Source: Micromonospora chalcea (GTDB lineage: Bacteria > Actinomycetota > Actinomycetes > Mycobacteriales > Micromonosporaceae). From it: DNA of 64,000 nucleotides. The notes under the pieces are model-generated. The model did no database searches. It saw only the letters and a list, made by a program, of their open reading frames with translations, and was not told the origin of the DNA. This document shows positions 17,145 through 24,654 of this stretch, one piece after another. The stretch is from assembly GCF_002926165.1 (NCBI RefSeq), contig NZ_MAGP01000117.1:1-64000 (forward strand), read 5' to 3'. The position numbers and the translations under genes are program-made. The stretch's first letter is position 1. Each line of letters starts with the position of its first letter.

Positions 17145-18125
17145 TCACCGCTCCGTGGTGAGGCGCCCCGAGTCCCGGCGGCGCTGGGTCGGCGCCGTTG
17201 CCGGCCCGTACACCGCCGTGGACTCGACTGCCGTGCCGGTCAGCCGTCCTGTCGCCTCGATCAACCAGGAGAGGGTGTCCGATGCGGAGAGTGCCGACGA
17301 GCATAGCCACTCGAACACCACTTTATAGCGATTTAGGGTGTTCACCTCGGTCGACATGACGTCGGTGAACCCACCTTCGATGGCCAATGTCTCCGGATCG
17401 AGCGGATCGGCGAACCGGTAGACCGAGAACGCGGTCGGCGGAAGGTACCAGTCGCCGACCCGGGTGTCCCGCAACAGCAGCAGCAACGTCACGTTCGGGA
17501 GCAGGGCCATCTCGCACAGGTGGACGAGCTGGTCGTGCAGCACCTCCGGCGGGCCGGCCCGCCGGCCGAGGGCGGCCTCCTCCAGCACGGCCGTGTACCG
17601 GGGCACGTCGGGGGAGCGGGTCAGCAGCGACTGGCGGGCCTGCCGCGCGCGTACCTCGGTCTCCGGGTCCTCGTGCTCCTGGTCGCCGGCCTGGGCGGCG
17701 ACCTGCGCGGCCGACATGATCCGGTGCCGGGCGTACCCGGGCGTCTGCAGCAGCCCCGGGACCAGCACCGGGTTGTACTCGGAGATCTCCGCGCAGCCGG
17801 CCAGCAGCTCGGCGAAGGCGCGCTGCTGCTGGGTCATCACCGGGAAGTTGCGCAGCCAGCCGCGCATGTCGCCGGCCTCGTGGGTGATGCCGGTCAGCTC
17901 CGCGCGCTGCTCCTCGTCGGCGCCGTAGAGCGTCAACAGCACGTCCACGTCGTCCGGGTCGGGCCGGCTGCGGCCGTTCTCCAGGCGGGACAACTTGGAT
18001 GCGGAGGCCCAGCCGATCCGCTCGATGACCTGGTCACCGGTCAGACCGGCCTGTTCGCGGAGCCGGCGCAGCTCGATGCCGAGTCGACGGCGGCGCAGAA
18101 TCGGGCCTGGTACGGCAGGAGGCAC
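17145..18125 (-). CDS. XRE-family regulator with DUF5753
   Basis: A 326-aa protein. The N-terminal helix-turn-helix (about residues 15-70; LRRLREQAGLTGDQV then SKLSRLENGRSRPD) binds DNA, and the C-terminal DUF5753 domain (about 95-270; LVPGLLQTPGYAR) is the usual ligand or partner module of the WhiJ-like group. The GTG at 18125 is the first start of the frame. A DUF397 gene follows. It is divergent from an MFS exporter with 205 bp between, so the exporter may be a target; this is inferred from arrangement. Confidence 0.9.
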   Translation of the reverse strand: MPPAVPGPILRRRRLGIELRRLREQAGLTGDQVIERIGWASASKLSRLENGRSRPDPDDVDVLLTLYGADEEQRAELTGITHEAGDMRGWLRNFPVMTQQQRAFAELLAGCAEISEYNPVLVPGLLQTPGYARHRIMSAAQVAAQAGDQEHEDPETEVRARQARQSLLTRSPDVPRYTAVLEEAALGRRAGPPEVLHDQLVHLCEMALLPNVTLLLLLRDTRVGDWYLPPTAFSVYRFADPLDPETLAIEGGFTDVMSTEVNTLNRYKVVFEWLCSSALSASDTLSWLIEATGRLTGTAVESTAVYGPATAPTQRRRDSGRLTTER

Positions 18126-18330
18126 GGCGTCCTCTTTCCCGTCGACCGTCGCAGGACGCGACGGTAACTGTATGAAATTCGCCCCCCACGGTCAGTATGG
18201 ACGTCGCGACCGGCGTCGGAGGTTCCGGCACGGGCGTGTCACGAGACAAAAAGAGGACTGTGGAGGGTGTCTTCACCAGCGCCCACCCCCGACGCGCCCC
18301 TGGTGGCGCACCCCTGCCGGAGGCAACCCG

Positions 18331-19584
18331 ATGCGCACCGTCCTGCGCCGCCCCGACTTCCGTCTCCTCTTCGCCGCAGTGGTGGCGAGCATGGCGGCGG
18401 AGTCGGTGCTGCTGCTCGCCCTGGCCGTCTGGGTCAAGGATCTGACCGGGTCGGACAGCATGGCGGGGGCGACCATCTTCGCGGTCATCGCACCGATGGC
18501 CCTCGCCCCGCTCGTCGGCTGGGTGGTCGACCGCTACCGCCGGAAACCCTTCTTCATCGCCGCCAACCTGGTCGCCGCGGCGCTGCTCAGTCCGCTGCTC
18601 ACGGTCCGGGACCGCTCCGACGTCTGGGTGATCTACGTGGTCGCGGCGTTCTACGGACTGTCGTACATCACCCTCGCCGCCGTGCTCAACGGACTGATCC
18701 GGCATCTGGTTCCGGCCGAGTCGCTGGCCGACGCGAACGGACTGCTGCAGACGGTCCGGCAGGGCCTGCGGCTGATCGGGCCGTTCGCCGGCGCGGGCGT
18801 CTACGCCGCCGTCGGCGGCTGGCTGCTCGCCGTCCTGGCCATGACCGGATTCCTGGTGGCCGCGGCGGTGGTCGGCCGGCTGCGGGCGCAGGAGCGGGAA
18901 CCGTCCCGGTCCGGCCGCCGCGGGCCGTCCGAGCTGAGCGCCGGGCTGCGCCACCTGACCGGCGAGCCGGCGCTGCGCCGGGCGCTGCTCGGGTACGGGC
19001 TCGGCTCGCTGGTGATGGGCTTCACCGAGTCGCTGATCTTCGCGTACGTCGACCTGGGTCTGCGCCGCGAGGCCGCGTTCGTCGGCGTGCTGGTCATGGT
19101 GCAGGGCGTCGGTGGCCTGGTCGGCGGCCTGTTCTCGGCCGCAGTGGTCCGCCGGTACGGCGAAGTCGGGGCGCTGGCCGCCGGGGTGACGTTCTTCGGA
19201 CCGGCCGCGCTGGCGCTCGCGTACCCCCGGTTGTGGCTCGGGGTGGTGGCGCTGCTGCTGGCCGGCCTCTCGCTGCCGCTGACCATGGTGGGGTTGAACA
19301 CGCTGATCCAGCGGCGGACCCCGCCGCGGCTGCTGGGCCGGGTCACCGCGGCGTCGGAGGCCCTGGTCAGCGGGCCGCAGGCGCTCTCCATCGGCACCGG
19401 CGCGCTGCTCGTCGGCGTGTTCGACTACCGGCTGCTGTTCGCTCTGGTCGGGGCGGTCACCACGGCGGCCGGTCTCTATCTGTGGCGGGGCCGTGGGCTG
19501 AGCGCGCCGGTCGCCGGACCGGTGCGGATCCCGGGGCCCCGGAAGCCGGCCGACGACGGCGTGCTCAGTCGCGGCGGCTCCTGA
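18331..19584 (+). CDS. MFS transporter, likely drug/siderophore exporter
   Basis: A 417-aa major facilitator protein with about 12 membrane helices, of the MFS_3/EntS-like type. MRTVLRRPDFRLLF is a typical start; the conserved loop DRYRRKPFFIAANL between helices 2 and 3 fits the MFS signature. The ATG at 18331 follows GGAGG at 18319. It ends with a cytoplasmic Pro/Arg-rich tail. It is divergent from the XRE regulator. The substrate is unknown. Confidence 0.88.
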   Translation: MRTVLRRPDFRLLFAAVVASMAAESVLLLALAVWVKDLTGSDSMAGATIFAVIAPMALAPLVGWVVDRYRRKPFFIAANLVAAALLSPLLTVRDRSDVWVIYVVAAFYGLSYITLAAVLNGLIRHLVPAESLADANGLLQTVRQGLRLIGPFAGAGVYAAVGGWLLAVLAMTGFLVAAAVVGRLRAQEREPSRSGRRGPSELSAGLRHLTGEPALRRALLGYGLGSLVMGFTESLIFAYVDLGLRREAAFVGVLVMVQGVGGLVGGLFSAAVVRRYGEVGALAAGVTFFGPAALALAYPRLWLGVVALLLAGLSLPLTMVGLNTLIQRRTPPRLLGRVTAASEALVSGPQALSIGTGALLVGVFDYRLLFALVGAVTTAAGLYLWRGRGLSAPVAGPVRIPGPRKPADDGVLSRGGS

Positions 19585-19641
19585 ACGACGGCGAGCGGCC
19601 GTACCCGGATCGGGTACGGCCGCTCGCGGTGTCGCGGGAGA

Positions 19642-19884
19642 TCAGCCGGGCAGCGCGGCCAGGTGCTGCTTGACCTGGTTGATCGAGGGGTTGGTCAGGG
19701 CGCTGCCGTCGGCGAAGCGCAGCGTCGGGACGGTCTGGTTGCCGCCGTTGACGCTCATCACGAAGTCCGCGGCCGCGGGGTCCTGCTCGATGTCGACCAC
19801 CTCGTACGCGATGCCCTCCCGGTCGAGCTGCGACTTCAGCCGGTGGCAGTAGCCGCACCACGGGGTGGAATACATCGTCAGCAT
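19642..19884 (-). CDS. mrx1: Mycoredoxin-1-like glutaredoxin
   Basis: An 80-aa thioredoxin-fold oxidoreductase that reduces mycothiol mixed disulfides, using the CGYC active site (Cys10, Cys13) in YSTPWCGYC, with the cis-Pro region QTVPTLRF. VNGGNQTVPTLRFADGS is very close to mycobacterial Mrx1. The ATG at 19884 sits 8 nt after GGAGG; an upstream TTG would place that RBS inside the gene. It is convergent with the MFS gene and divergent from uvrD2, the same neighbour as in mycobacteria, from memory. Confidence 0.93.
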   Translation of the reverse strand: MLTMYSTPWCGYCHRLKSQLDREGIAYEVVDIEQDPAAADFVMSVNGGNQTVPTLRFADGSALTNPSINQVKQHLAALPG

Positions 19885-19975
19885 GGTCTGGTCCTCCAAG
19901 GGGTGGCTCGCGCCCGGTCCGATCAGGCCAGGCTAACCGCTGCAACGTCACACGATGCTGGGATGATTCCCTGCT

Positions 19976-22099
19976 GTGGGCGTTCACTCAGGTGCGGAAC
20001 GGGTGCTGGCCGGGCTGGATCCGGAGCAGCGGTCCGCGGTGACCGCCCCGGCCGGGCCGGTCTGCATCCTGGCCGGCGCCGGCACCGGCAAGACGCGGGC
20101 GGTGACGTCGCGGATCGCGTACCGGGCGCTGACCGGCGACATCGCCGGCCGGCACGTGCTGGCGGTCACGTTCACCGCCCGCGCCGCGGCCGAGATGCGC
20201 AGCCGCCTCACCGTGCTCGGCGTCCAGGGGGTGCAGGCGCGCACGTTCCATGCGGCGGCGCTGCGGCAGGTCCGCTACTTCGCGCCCCGGCTGCTGGCCG
20301 GGCGGGCCATGCCGGAGCTGCTGGACAGCAAGGTGCGGGTGGTCACGCTCGCCGCCGCCAAGGTCGGGCTGCGCGCCGACCGGGCCGCCGCGCGCGACCT
20401 CGCCGCCGAGATCGAATGGGCCAAGTCGTCGCTTGTCGAGCCGGGGGAGTACGTGGTCGCCGCGGCCAAGGCGCTGCGCGAGACGCCGTACGAGCCGGCC
20501 CGGGTGGCCGACGTGTTCGACGCGTACGAGCGGCTCAAGCGCGGCAACGGGGTGATCGACTTCGAGGACATGCTGCGCGCCGCGGTCTGGGGCATCGAGG
20601 AGCACCCGGACGTCGCCGAGCAGGTGCGCAACCAGTACCGGCACTTCGTGGTCGACGAGTACCAGGACGTCAACCCGCTCCAGCAGCGGCTGCTGGAGGC
20701 GTGGCTGGGTGGCCGGGACGACCTGACAGTGGTCGGCGACGCCAGCCAGACGATCTACTCGTTCACCGGCGCGACCTCGTCGTACCTGGTCGACTTCCCC
20801 CGGCTGCACCGGGGCGCGACAGTGGTCCGGCTGGTCCGCGACTACCGCTCCACCCCGCAGGTGGTCGGGCTGGCCAACGCGGTGATCTCCCAGGCGCGGG
20901 GCACCGAGGCGCGGTTGCGGCTGGAGCTGCACGGCCAGCGCCGGCCCGGTCCGGAGCCGGAACTGCGGATCTTCACCGACGAGCCGGCCGAGGCGAACGC
21001 GGTCGCCGCCCGCTGCCGGGCGCTGGTCGCGGGCGGCACCCCGGCGCGGGAGATCGCTGTGCTGTTCCGCACCAACGCGCAGTCCGAGGCGTACGAGAAG
21101 GCGCTCTCCGAGGCCGGCGTGCCGTACGTGCTCCAGGGCGCGGAGCGGTTCTTCGAACGGCCCGAGGTGCGCCAGGCGATGATCGCGCTGCGCGCCGCCA
21201 CCCGGTCGGCGTCCGTCGACACGCCGCTGCCGGCCGCCGTGGTCGAAGGGCTCTCGGCGGTCGGCTGGGCGCCCGACGCGCCCCCGCCCGGCGGCGCCGC
21301 TCGCGAGCGGTGGGAGGCGCTCGCCGCGCTGGTCCAGCTCGCCGAGGAGTACGCCGCCGACGCCGAGGCGGAGCCGGGGCTGACCGGGTTCACCGAGGAA
21401 CTGGCCCGGCGGGCCGCCCAGCAGCACGTGCCCACCGTCGAGGGGGTCACGCTCGCGTCGCTGCACTCGGCGAAGGGGCTGGAGTGGGACGCGGTGTTCC
21501 TGGTCGGGCTGGCCGAGGGCACGCTGCCCACCACGTACGCGAAGACCATGGAGCAGGTCGAGGAGGAACGGCGGCTGCTCTACGTCGGGATCACCCGGGC
21601 CCGGGAGTGGCTCTGGCTGTCGTACGCCACGTCGCGCTCGCCGGGTGGGCGGGCCCGGCGGCCGTCGCGGTTCCTGCCGCAGCTCGACCGCTCCGGCGGC
21701 GGCGAGCGGGCCGGCGGCGGCGGACCGGCGCGGCGGGCCGAGCGGCGCCGGCCGCAGGTGGTCTCGTGCCGGATCTGCGGCGCGACGCTGCTCGCCGGCG
21801 CGGACCGCAAACTGGGCCGCTGCCCGACCTGCCCGTCGGACATCGACGAGGAGCTGTACGAGCGGCTGCGCGATTGGCGGCAGCGGGTCGCGGGAGCGCA
21901 GAAGGTGCCGGCGTACGTGGTCTTCACCGACGCCACGCTCACCGCGCTGGCCGAACGGAAGCCCGGTCGGACCGAGGAACTGGTGGCGATCGCCGGGATC
22001 GGGCCCCGAAAAGTCGGGCTTTACGGTGATACGGTCCTCGCCCTGGTGGCGGGCGCCACGGTGGACGAGGTCTGCTCACAGAAAACTTCTGAAAACTAG
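19976..22099 (+). CDS. uvrD2: UvrD2-like DNA helicase with zinc motif and HRDC
   Basis: A 707-aa SF1A helicase. Motifs: AGAGTGKT (33-40), DEYQDV (about 227), GDASQTIYSFTGA, SLHSAKGLEWD and GITRARE. A four-cysteine module CRIC...CPTC (about 598-620) links the motor to a C-terminal HRDC domain (about 645-705), the layout that defines UvrD2 and separates it from UvrD1. It unwinds DNA 3'-5' in repair. The GTG at 19976 begins the frame. Its stop (22097-22099) lies inside the AT-rich element of the whiB7 promoter, so the two genes abut tightly. Confidence 0.95.
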   Translation: MGVHSGAERVLAGLDPEQRSAVTAPAGPVCILAGAGTGKTRAVTSRIAYRALTGDIAGRHVLAVTFTARAAAEMRSRLTVLGVQGVQARTFHAAALRQVRYFAPRLLAGRAMPELLDSKVRVVTLAAAKVGLRADRAAARDLAAEIEWAKSSLVEPGEYVVAAAKALRETPYEPARVADVFDAYERLKRGNGVIDFEDMLRAAVWGIEEHPDVAEQVRNQYRHFVVDEYQDVNPLQQRLLEAWLGGRDDLTVVGDASQTIYSFTGATSSYLVDFPRLHRGATVVRLVRDYRSTPQVVGLANAVISQARGTEARLRLELHGQRRPGPEPELRIFTDEPAEANAVAARCRALVAGGTPAREIAVLFRTNAQSEAYEKALSEAGVPYVLQGAERFFERPEVRQAMIALRAATRSASVDTPLPAAVVEGLSAVGWAPDAPPPGGAARERWEALAALVQLAEEYAADAEAEPGLTGFTEELARRAAQQHVPTVEGVTLASLHSAKGLEWDAVFLVGLAEGTLPTTYAKTMEQVEEERRLLYVGITRAREWLWLSYATSRSPGGRARRPSRFLPQLDRSGGGERAGGGGPARRAERRRPQVVSCRICGATLLAGADRKLGRCPTCPSDIDEELYERLRDWRQRVAGAQKVPAYVVFTDATLTALAERKPGRTEELVAIAGIGPRKVGLYGDTVLALVAGATVDEVCSQKTSEN

Positions 22100-22140
22100 C
22101 CGTAAATCGTTTGCCCTCGCCCGAGGGCGAGGAATAGCCT
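22081..22140 (+). promoter_or_regulatory. whiB7 promoter with upstream AT-rich element
   Basis: The -35 TTGCCC (22111-22116) and -10 TAGCCT (22135-22140) are 18 bp apart. Directly upstream lies the AT-rich run at 22081-22108 (GAAAACTTCTGAAAACTAG and CGTAAATC), notable in such GC-rich DNA. AT-rich DNA abutting the -35 is what the WhiB7 AT-hook recognises at its own promoter, so autoactivation is likely. Confidence 0.65.
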
Positions 22141-22228
22141 CATGACACACCTCGCGAGCGGCGCTGTTCTGGCTGCTCAACGGGGATGAGTCCACGGTCG
22201 GCACGAGGAGAGTAGGGAGGTGGCACCA

Positions 22229-22483
22229 GTGAAGATCTTCAACTATGAGCGTCTCGCGGCGATGCCGTCTGCCGTCGCTCCGCTGTCGGCTGTCCGGGTG
22301 GCCCTCGCCGCTCGACCGTCGGCTCCGCAGGTGCACCAGGTCCAGGTTCAGGCCGAGCTGAACCTGACCGTTGCGCCGATCGCCGGAGTCGAGGGGACCA
22401 GTGGCTTCGCGGGCAAGGGCATCGATGGCGCCAAGAAGCGCACGGATGTCCGCGGCGTTCCACCTCGAGGTAGACCGGTCTGA
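22229..22483 (+). CDS. whiB7 leader ORF (attenuator uORF)
   Basis: An 84-codon upstream ORF in the whiB7 leader, starting at the GTG at 22229 eight nt after GGGAGG (a GTG at 22220 is in frame but lies on the RBS). The product begins MKIFNYERLAAMPSAV and resembles no family. It ends 24 bp before the intrinsic terminator at 22507. Its last 12 codons include the 5' half of a possible antiterminator (22449-22471). It is best read as a translated sensor: ribosome progress decides between terminator and antiterminator. A stable protein function is not expected. Confidence 0.72.
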   Translation: MKIFNYERLAAMPSAVAPLSAVRVALAARPSAPQVHQVQVQAELNLTVAPIAGVEGTSGFAGKGIDGAKKRTDVRGVPPRGRPV

Positions 22484-22551
22484 TCCATCAGACGCCGGCT
22501 CACCTCGAGGCCGCGGAACCCGCATACCGGGATCCGCGGCCTCAGTTTTTT
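22449..22551 (+). terminator. whiB7 attenuator: terminator and antiterminator
   Basis: Terminator: GAGGCCGCGGAACCCG (22507-22522) and CGGGATCCGCGGCCTC (22528-22543), one mismatch in 16 bp, then AGTTTTTTG (T-tract 22546-22551), 64 bp before the whiB7 ATG. Alternative: TCCGCGGC (22449-22456) and CTCGAGGT (22464-22471), inside the uORF, pair with the contiguous 22502-22517 (ACCTCGAG then GCCGCGGA), which includes the terminator's left arm. The two folds are mutually exclusive. Confidence 0.85.
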
Positions 22552-22614
22552 GTCCCGCCGAAGTACGTCGGAATGCGATCCACGAGATCGAAGTGAGAGA
22601 GAGGTGACCGGAGG

Positions 22615-22980
22615 ATGAGTCTGGCGTTGGCCCCCCTCGACGTGAGCGTCGACGTGGAGGCGAACCTGCCCTGCCGGAAGTTCGACCCCGACCTGTGGTT
22701 CTCCGACTCGCCCGCCGAGCTCGAGCTGGCCAAGTCGCTCTGCGGGGACTGCCCGCTGCGCGTCGAGTGCCTGGCCGGGGCGGTCGAGCGAGCCGAGCCC
22801 TGGGGCGTCTGGGGCGGCGAGATCTTCGAGCGTGGCGCGGTCGTCCCGCGCAAGCGGCCCCGTGGCCGTCCGCGCAAGGAGGACCTCGCCCGCGACGCGC
22901 AGCTCCGGGTCGAGGCGGAGGCGCGACTGGCGGCCAGCGGGCTGTCCGAGTCGCGTAGCGCCGTCCGGCTGGCAGCCTGA
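22615..22980 (+). CDS. whiB7: WhiB7 transcription factor
   Basis: A 121-aa Fe-S WhiB-like activator of intrinsic antibiotic resistance, acting with the principal sigma factor. Cysteines at 20, 43, 46 and 52 form the cluster site, GVWGG is at 64-68, and the AT-hook RGRPRK at 83-88 identifies WhiB7 specifically. The ATG at 22615 follows CCGGAGG. The gene lies just downstream of uvrD2 with its own promoter, leader uORF and attenuator, so expression is probably induced when translation is inhibited. The Lys/Arg-rich linker and helical tail are normal for the family. Confidence 0.95.
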   Translation: MSLALAPLDVSVDVEANLPCRKFDPDLWFSDSPAELELAKSLCGDCPLRVECLAGAVERAEPWGVWGGEIFERGAVVPRKRPRGRPRKEDLARDAQLRVEAEARLAASGLSESRSAVRLAA

Positions 22981-23048
22981 CACACCTACGTTCCAAGACC
23001 GACCGATGCCGGTGTCCCTCCACCGGCCGACCTGAGAGAGAAATTCTG

Positions 23049-23225
23049 ATGCTGAACCTGCCGAACGGATTCGAGATGCAACTACTCCACGAAGCGTTGT
23101 CCAGGGCCCGAATGCGCCGGCCTCAGGCCGGTCGCACCACCACGAGCACTGAGGCAACCCGTTCCGCCCGTACCGTCGCCATGCGGAGTCGCAGCCAGTC
23201 GGCACGCGACCTGGGCGTCCTGTAG
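23049..23225 (+). CDS. Small basic protein downstream of whiB7
   Basis: A 58-aa ORF starting MLNLPNGFEMQLLHEALSRA and ending QSARDLGVL, about one fifth Arg, with no cysteine or membrane segment. The N-terminal half looks like an amphipathic helix. It follows whiB7 by 68 bp on the same strand, has a GAGAGAG sequence upstream of the ATG, and is followed at once by a strong terminator, so it is probably the last gene of the whiB7 transcript. Function unknown. Confidence 0.6.
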   Translation: MLNLPNGFEMQLLHEALSRARMRRPQAGRTTTSTEATRSARTVAMRSRSQSARDLGVL

Positions 23226-23240
23226 AACGATCGCGTGAGG

Positions 23241-23272
23241 AAGGGGCGGTGACCTGCTGGTCACCGCCCCTT
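23241..23272. terminator. Bidirectional terminator
   Basis: AAGGGGCGGTGACC (23241-23254) and its exact complement (23259-23272) enclose a 4-nt loop. It separates the whiB7 transcript from the convergent ABC1-kinase operon. Confidence 0.85.
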
Positions 23273-23297
23273 CGCCTGCTCCGTGCCCAGCCGGTGC

Positions 23298-24644
23298 TCA
23301 GGGCACGGGCGCGAAGCCGGGCAGCCAGCGTTCCAGGATCGACCGGTAGGGGGCCTTCGCCTCCAGCTGGCAGAGCACGCCGATCGAACCCAGCGTGACC
23401 CGGTGGATCATCAGATACGACGGGGGCAGGTTGAGCTGGCGGCTGAGCTGGTACGCGGGGGAGCGGGGACTGGCCAGCCGGGTCGCCTCGGCGCGCAGCC
23501 AGGCCCGGGTGAAGCGGAACTCGTCGGCCGCGATCGGCTCCAGCATCGGACGCAGGAAGTCGAGCACCGCCGGGGCGTCGATCGACTCGGTGCGGCTGAC
23601 GAAGCCCTCGGCACGCAGCCCCTCCACCACGGCGTCGGCGTCGCCGTTCAGCGCGAGCGCCGCGATCCGGCCGATCGGCTCCGGCGTGCCCTGCGGCATC
23701 CGGGCCACCGCGCCGAAGTCGATCACGCCGAGCCGCCCGTCCGGCAGCAGCCGGAAGTTGCCCGGGTGCGGGTCGGCGTGCAGCAACCCGGCCCGCTCCG
23801 GCGCGGAGAGGTGCAGCTCGGCCATCAGCCGGCCGGCCTCGTCGCGCTGCTCCTCGGTGCCCTCCCGGATGATCTGGGACAGCGGGATGCCCTCGACCCA
23901 CTCGGTGATCAGCACCCGGGGCGCGGCGTCGAGCACCTCCGGGATGAAGATGTCCGGGTCGTCGGCGTACGCGGCGGCGAACGCGCGCTGCGACTCCGCC
24001 TCCAGCTCGTAGTCCAGTTCCTCGGTGATGCGCTCGCGCAGTTCGGCCAGGAGCGGCTTCACGTCCAGCCCCGGCTGGATCGCCCGGAACATGCCGCCGA
24101 GCCGGGAGAGCTGCTTGAGGTCGGCGAGCAGGGCGTCACCTGCGCCCGGGTACTGGATCTTCACGGCCACGTCCCGGTGCTGCGGGCCGCCGTTCGGGCC
24201 GTACCCGGGGTCGCGCCAGAGGGCGCGGTGCACCTGGCCGATGCTGGCCGCCGCGGCCGGGGTGTCGTTGAACTCGACGAACCGGTCGCGCCAGTCCGGG
24301 CCGAGCTGCTCGGCGAGCACCTTGTGCACTGTCGCCGCCGGCAGCGGCGGGGCGGCCTCCTGGAGCTTGGTGAGCGCCTGCCGGTAGGGTGCGGCCACCT
24401 CCTCGGGCAGCGCCGCCTCGAACACCGACAGGGCCTGGCCGAACTTCATCGCCCCGCCCTTGAGCTGCCCGAGCACGCTGAACAGCTGCTCGGCGGTGCG
24501 CTGTTGGATCTCGGCGGAGATGACGTCGGACGCGAGCCCGGTCACCCGCTTGCCCATGCCGAGGACGGTTCGACCGGCGAATCCGAGCGGCAGGGCGGCG
24601 AGTTTGGCGGTGCGGGACACGGCCCGGCGCGGGATGTCGGTCAC
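23298..24644 (-). CDS. ABC1/AarF-type atypical kinase
   Basis: A 448-aa UbiB/ABC1-family protein. Hallmarks: KGGAMKFGQALS (KxGQ-like), AAAASIGQVHRA, VKIQYPG, the catalytic loop HADPHPGNFRL and the IDFGAV metal-binding motif. UbiB-like members bind ATP and are tied to quinone or lipid metabolism; the substrate here is unknown. The GTG at 24644 gives the conserved N-terminus VTDIPRRAVSRTAKL. It is 10 bp downstream of the E1-like gene and convergent with whiB7, an arrangement I recall for M. tuberculosis Rv3197. Confidence 0.9.
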   Translation of the reverse strand: MTDIPRRAVSRTAKLAALPLGFAGRTVLGMGKRVTGLASDVISAEIQQRTAEQLFSVLGQLKGGAMKFGQALSVFEAALPEEVAAPYRQALTKLQEAAPPLPAATVHKVLAEQLGPDWRDRFVEFNDTPAAAASIGQVHRALWRDPGYGPNGGPQHRDVAVKIQYPGAGDALLADLKQLSRLGGMFRAIQPGLDVKPLLAELRERITEELDYELEAESQRAFAAAYADDPDIFIPEVLDAAPRVLITEWVEGIPLSQIIREGTEEQRDEAGRLMAELHLSAPERAGLLHADPHPGNFRLLPDGRLGVIDFGAVARMPQGTPEPIGRIAALALNGDADAVVEGLRAEGFVSRTESIDAPAVLDFLRPMLEPIAADEFRFTRAWLRAEATRLASPRSPAYQLSRQLNLPPSYLMIHRVTLGSIGVLCQLEAKAPYRSILERWLPGFAPVP

Positions 24645-24654
24645 CCGGCCATTG

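Noticed and set aside
22229..22483. whiB7 leader ORF as an independent protein gene
   Set aside because: Its position, end overlap with the antiterminator and the following terminator fit a regulatory uORF better than a functional protein.
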